Below, piece by piece: positions 49,879 through 52,639 of a DNA stretch of 52,639 bases (position 1 is the stretch's first letter; each line of letters begins with the position of its first letter). The position numbers were made by a program, and so were the translations under genes. The stretch comes from an uncultured Collinsella sp. (GTDB lineage: Bacteria > Actinomycetota > Coriobacteriia > Coriobacteriales > Coriobacteriaceae): assembly GCA_900768435.1 (NCBI GenBank), contig CAAGCW010000029.1:1-52639 (forward strand), read 5' to 3'. Under the pieces are notes generated by a model. It saw only the letters and a list, made by a program, of their open reading frames with translations. It was not told the origin of the DNA and ran no database searches.

Positions 49879-51315
49879 TCAGATCCCGCACAGTGGGACC
49901 GCGATGGTGGCCACCGCACCGCCCGAGGGGCCGTTGGCGAGCGAGACGGAGCCCCCGTGGGCGCTCGCGGCCTCGGAGGCGACGTGGAGGCCGAGCCCGT
50001 AGTGGCGACCTCCGTCACGCGAGGAGCGGGAGGAGTCGTCTGTGAAGAGGCGCTCGCAGCCGCGTTCGAGGGCGGCGGGAGAAAAGCCCGGTCCGTCGTC
50101 GGCAACCTCGATGACGAGGTGCCCGCCCGCGACGTCGCAGGAGACAGCCACGCGCGAGCGTGCGTGCTCGGCGGCGTTGGCCACGAGGTTCGCAGCGGCT
50201 CGCGCCAGGGCGGTTCGGTCGAGTGGGGCCTCGGGCGCGCTCGCGACAGCAGGGCCCGTGGCCGCGTCGAGCGTCACGCCTCGCGCCCGGGCGATCTGGG
50301 CGGCCTCGGCGAGGACCTGCTCGCAGAGCTCGGCCGGCCGCATGGGGGCCCTCTCCGCCCCGCCGGACCCGCGCGAGGCCTCGATGAGCAGGCGCACGTA
50401 GCCGTCGAGCCTTTCGACACCGCCGGCTATGTCGCGCGCGGCGGCCGCGAGGTCGGCGTCTTTCTCGTCTTCCAGCTCCTCCGCCACGAAGTCGGCGTTG
50501 GCGCGCAGCACGGTGAGCGGCGTCTTGAGGTCGTGGGCGAGTGACGCCATCTGCTCGCGCTGCCCCCGCTCCGCGGCCCAGCGGGCCTCGAGCGACTCGG
50601 CGAGGGAGGCCCGCATGGCGTCCATCGCGGCGAGGACGTCGTTCACCTCGCGCACGTTGGTGCTGCCGACCGCGAAGTCGAGCTCCCCCGCGCCGACGCG
50701 ACCCGCCGCCTCCGCGAGCGGCGCCATCTTGCGCGAGATCACGCGGCTCGCGCGGCGCGCGACGAGCGCAAGCGCAAGTGCGCTTCCCGCCGTGGCGCCG
50801 ACGAGCATGAGGTTCTGCGGGTTGGGAAGCTGGCCGGCGAGGTCGCGCGAGACCCACTGCGGCAGATACTCGCTGACGAGCGCGCAGGCCCCGCCGCCTT
50901 TGAGCGGGAACGCGGCGTAGGTAACGCCCGAACCCCCGCCCTCGATCTCCACTGTGCCCGGATCCGCGGCGAGTGCCGTACGAGCCATTTCCTTCGCGTC
51001 CTCGAGCCGCGTGCTCTCGAGGTCTGTCATCAGCACGTTTCCGTCCTTGTTCAGGATGAGGTAGCGGTACGCCGTCGGCACGTCCTGCTGCCCGCAGACG
51101 CCGTCGCGTGCCAGGCCCTCCGCGACCTCGCGCGCATTGGCCGGCCCCCAGCTTGCCTCGTAGACGAAGCCCGCGCTGATCAACACGGAGAGCACCATGA
51201 ACGAGGCGAGCCACGCCGTGGCGACCGCCGCGAACGCGTAGGCGAAGTAGCGCGCGATGACGAAGGAGAGCGGCATGCCCCCGCGACCTCGCGCCCCGAT
51301 CTTCAGAGCTGCCAC
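49879..51315 (-). CDS. Sensor histidine kinase
   Basis: A 478-residue kinase. Two membrane helices (about 20-50 and 175-197) flank an outside domain of about 120 residues. A HAMP-like linker follows (MAPLAEAAGRVGAGELDFAV), then the HisKA domain with the phospho-His in MASLAHDLKTPLTVLRA and the ATPase domain with the N box LVANAAEHA and G boxes VADDGPGFS and YGLGLHVA. The GTG start overlaps the response regulator stop by 13 bases; M15 is an alternative start. The overlap shows that the two form one system. Confidence 0.94.
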   Translation of the reverse strand: MAALKIGARGRGGMPLSFVIARYFAYAFAAVATAWLASFMVLSVLISAGFVYEASWGPANAREVAEGLARDGVCGQQDVPTAYRYLILNKDGNVLMTDLESTRLEDAKEMARTALAADPGTVEIEGGGSGVTYAAFPLKGGGACALVSEYLPQWVSRDLAGQLPNPQNLMLVGATAGSALALALVARRASRVISRKMAPLAEAAGRVGAGELDFAVGSTNVREVNDVLAAMDAMRASLAESLEARWAAERGQREQMASLAHDLKTPLTVLRANADFVAEELEDEKDADLAAAARDIAGGVERLDGYVRLLIEASRGSGGAERAPMRPAELCEQVLAEAAQIARARGVTLDAATGPAVASAPEAPLDRTALARAAANLVANAAEHARSRVAVSCDVAGGHLVIEVADDGPGFSPAALERGCERLFTDDSSRSSRDGGRHYGLGLHVASEAASAHGGSVSLANGPSGGAVATIAVPLCGI

Positions 51316-51965
51316 TTGTACCCCATCCCCCAGACGGTCGCGATCGGATCGGCGCCGGCCTCGGAGAGTTTCCTCCGGGCGCGACTGACCTGCATGGATA
51401 TGGCCGCGTCGTCGGCGTCGCTCTCCCAGCCGAGCACCGCCTCGCGTATCTGCGCGCGGCTCATGACCTGCCCGGGGTGGCGCGCGAGGTACTCGCAGAT
51501 GGCGTACTCGGTGGGCGTGAGCGGCACGGTCTCGCCGCCCACGGCGAGGTCGCGCGCCCCGAGGTCGATCCGCACCTCCCCGAAGGAGAGGGCGTGCGAG
51601 CGCGGCCGGCGCTCACGGCGTAGATGGGCCGCGACCTTGGCGCGCAGTTCCGCGGCCCCGAAGGGCTTGCGGACGTAGTCGTCGGCGCCCAGGCCGTAGG
51701 CGGCCACGGCATCCTCCTCGGCCACGCGCGCGGTCAGGAAGACGATGGGCCCGTCGAAGTCCGGGCGGATCTGCCGCACGAGCTCGAAGCCGTCAAGCCC
51801 CGGCATCATGACGTCGCAGAGCACGAGGTCGAAGCGCGAGAGGTCCATCCCCAGGACCGCCGTCGGGTCCGCCGCCCTAACGACCTCATGGCCGTCGCGG
51901 CCGAGGACGCGCGCGAGCGCGTCGAGGATCGCCCGTTCATCATCCACTGCCAGTATCCTCGCCAT
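51303..51965 (-). CDS. OmpR/PhoB-type response regulator
   Basis: A 220-residue regulator. The receiver domain has the acidic pocket (AVDDE), phospho-acceptor D51 in LVLCDVMMPGLDG, the T of FLTARV and the Lys of YVRKPF. The C-terminal winged helix (about 125-220) shows LTPTEYAICEYLARHPGQV and VSRARRKLSEAGADPIATVWGMGYKW. Likely regulates the adjacent immunity-type transporter genes in response to a peptide, by analogy with lantibiotic immunity operons. Confidence 0.95.
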   Translation of the reverse strand: MARILAVDDERAILDALARVLGRDGHEVVRAADPTAVLGMDLSRFDLVLCDVMMPGLDGFELVRQIRPDFDGPIVFLTARVAEEDAVAAYGLGADDYVRKPFGAAELRAKVAAHLRRERRPRSHALSFGEVRIDLGARDLAVGGETVPLTPTEYAICEYLARHPGQVMSRAQIREAVLGWESDADDAAISMQVSRARRKLSEAGADPIATVWGMGYKWQL

Positions 51966-52009
51966 GTTGACCTCCTGAAACTCTCGTCGGAATTGTACTA
52001 GCGCCGCGC

Positions 52010-52192
52010 TCAGCGGTCCAGAGCCCTGCGCGCAGCCGCGGGCGCCAACATGACGATCTCAGGGTTGGGCAGCACGCGGTCGGCGATCGAGCGCAGCGCC
52101 GACCCCCAGCCGGCGTCGAGCAGGGCATTCCCGCCCAGAAGGAGCGCTGCGGAGAGGAGGGCGAGCATGGCGGCGAGCGGCCTCCTACGCAT
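52010..52192 (-). CDS. Small membrane peptide, 60 aa
   Basis: The ATG at 52192 lies in the last codons of the permease gene and has GGGAGGGCAG upstream, so it is coupled to it. A basic start (MRRRPL), a hydrophobic helix at 7-24 (AAMLALLSAALLLGGNALLD) and an outside tail follow. It may be a small component of the transporter or an unrelated membrane peptide; no family recognised. Confidence 0.6.
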   Translation of the reverse strand: MRRRPLAAMLALLSAALLLGGNALLDAGWGSALRSIADRVLPNPEIVMLAPAAARRALDR

Positions 52193-52639
52193 CTGCCCTC
52201 CCGTCCTCGAAGCGGCAGAACCAGGCGAGAAGGACGGCGTCGGCTGCCAGGGTGAGCACGAGGCCAGCGAGCGCAGTCGTGAGGAGAGGGCCCGCCGCGC
52301 GTGCGGCGTCGATGAAGGCCTCAACCCCGAGCGACCCCAGGCGCGCGGGCCAGGCGAGCGGCACCCAGCTCAGGGGCGTCGCCAGGGCACCGGTGAGCTC
52401 GCCGGTCATGAGACCGTGCGCAAGTCCGCCCACCGAGAAGAATGCGAGGAGCATCCCCGCCGCGCCGGTGCCGATGACGGCGTTGCGGCCGAGGCGCAGG
52501 GCCACGCCGAGCCCCAGCGCGTAGAGGGGCAGGCTGCCCAGCACGATGCCCGCCCAGGCGACCGCAAGCGGAGCGGGCCCGAGCGGCAGGCGCCCGGCGA
52601 CGGCGAGCACGGCCCCGAACACGCCGAGCGCCACGGCCA
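52185..52639 (-). CDS. Lantibiotic-immunity ABC permease, cut by right edge
   Basis: The C-terminal 150 or so residues of a polytopic membrane protein; the frame is open to the edge. Helices include VAWAGIVLGSLPLYALGLGV, AAGMLLAFFSVGGLAHGLMT and LLTTALAGLVLTLAADAVLL. The protein ends WFCRFEDGRADA, and the W-F-x-R-F-E-[ED]-G ending is typical of MutE/MutG/NisG-type immunity permeases. With the two-component genes downstream, this suggests a peptide-antibiotic self-protection or resistance module whose ATPase gene lies to the right of the window. Confidence 0.75.
   Translation of the reverse strand, partial: AVALGVFGAVLAVAGRLPLGPAPLAVAWAGIVLGSLPLYALGLGVALRLGRNAVIGTGAAGMLLAFFSVGGLAHGLMTGELTGALATPLSWVPLAWPARLGSLGVEAFIDAARAAGPLLTTALAGLVLTLAADAVLLAWFCRFEDGRADA

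Overview
The window looks like a piece of a high-GC actinobacterial chromosome carrying an integrated conjugative element. The right half has a housekeeping gene order (ABC-F, M50 protease, scpA, scpB, rluB, cmk, plsC, ispH, a DUF512 radical-SAM gene, der, plsY, gpsA, rpe, cysteine desulfurase, Nif3-like, zinc-ribbon, coaBC) with the codon use and composition I associate with Coriobacteriia, most likely Collinsella. That taxonomic call is inference from gene content and order, not from a marker search.

Positions 1 to about 31,530 form the mobile part. From the left: two very small hydrophobic or basic ORFs; a frameshifted hypothetical gene whose end overlaps a lone degenerate CRISPR repeat; a RelBE-like toxin-antitoxin pair; and a complete type II-C CRISPR-Cas locus. 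That locus has 7 identical 36-bp repeats with 6 spacers of 30 bp, a tracrRNA on the minus strand, cas1 and cas2 on the plus strand, and a convergent 1052-aa cas9. Each repeat ends in its own extended -10 promoter, as in Neisseria. An intergenic block with ten degenerate 16-bp tandem repeats follows. Then comes a long minus-strand block (about 31.2 kb down to 7.4 kb, ended by a clear terminator) that encodes a FATA-type conjugation apparatus. It contains a degenerate ComM/YifB-like protein, an unknown protein, a DnaQ-like exonuclease, a PcfB/DUF3801 protein, the VirD4 coupling ATPase, a Maff2-type pilin-like protein, VirB6, PrgI/VirB3-like, VirB4, a two-domain cell-wall hydrolase, a lipoprotein-sized anchored protein, an XRE regulator, a 253-aa unknown protein, and a 2088-aa methylase-helicase. 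A TnpV-like gene is nested in a second frame of the methylase-helicase gene. No relaxase or integrase is visible, so the element probably continues left of the window. Its right end abuts a tRNA-Met gene, where a 16-bp near-perfect direct repeat may be an attachment-site trace.

Positions 31,527 to 49,312 are chromosomal: tRNA-Met (minus), tRNA-Ala, then a dense plus-strand gene series ending with coaBC, tRNA-Pro and a strong terminator. The genes are closely spaced with many stop/start overlaps, which suggests long operons covering chromosome segregation (ScpAB), phospholipid synthesis (PlsC, PlsY, GpsA), ribosome and RNA work (Der, RluB, ABC-F) and cofactor synthesis (CoaBC, IspH, cysteine desulfurase).

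Positions 49,735 to the right edge are a minus-strand unit: a lantibiotic-immunity type ABC permease (cut by the edge), a 60-aa membrane peptide, and an OmpR-type response regulator with its histidine kinase, ended by a terminator. This is the usual layout of an antimicrobial-peptide sensing and export module.

The observations I rate highest are a TK-x-[LI]-x3-[LI] motif shared near the C-termini of four otherwise unrelated element proteins, the solitary CRISPR-repeat copy 1 kb outside the array, the ATPase-dead ComM-like protein at the head of the transfer block with LexA-like operator palindromes, and the TnpV-like gene embedded in the helicase gene.
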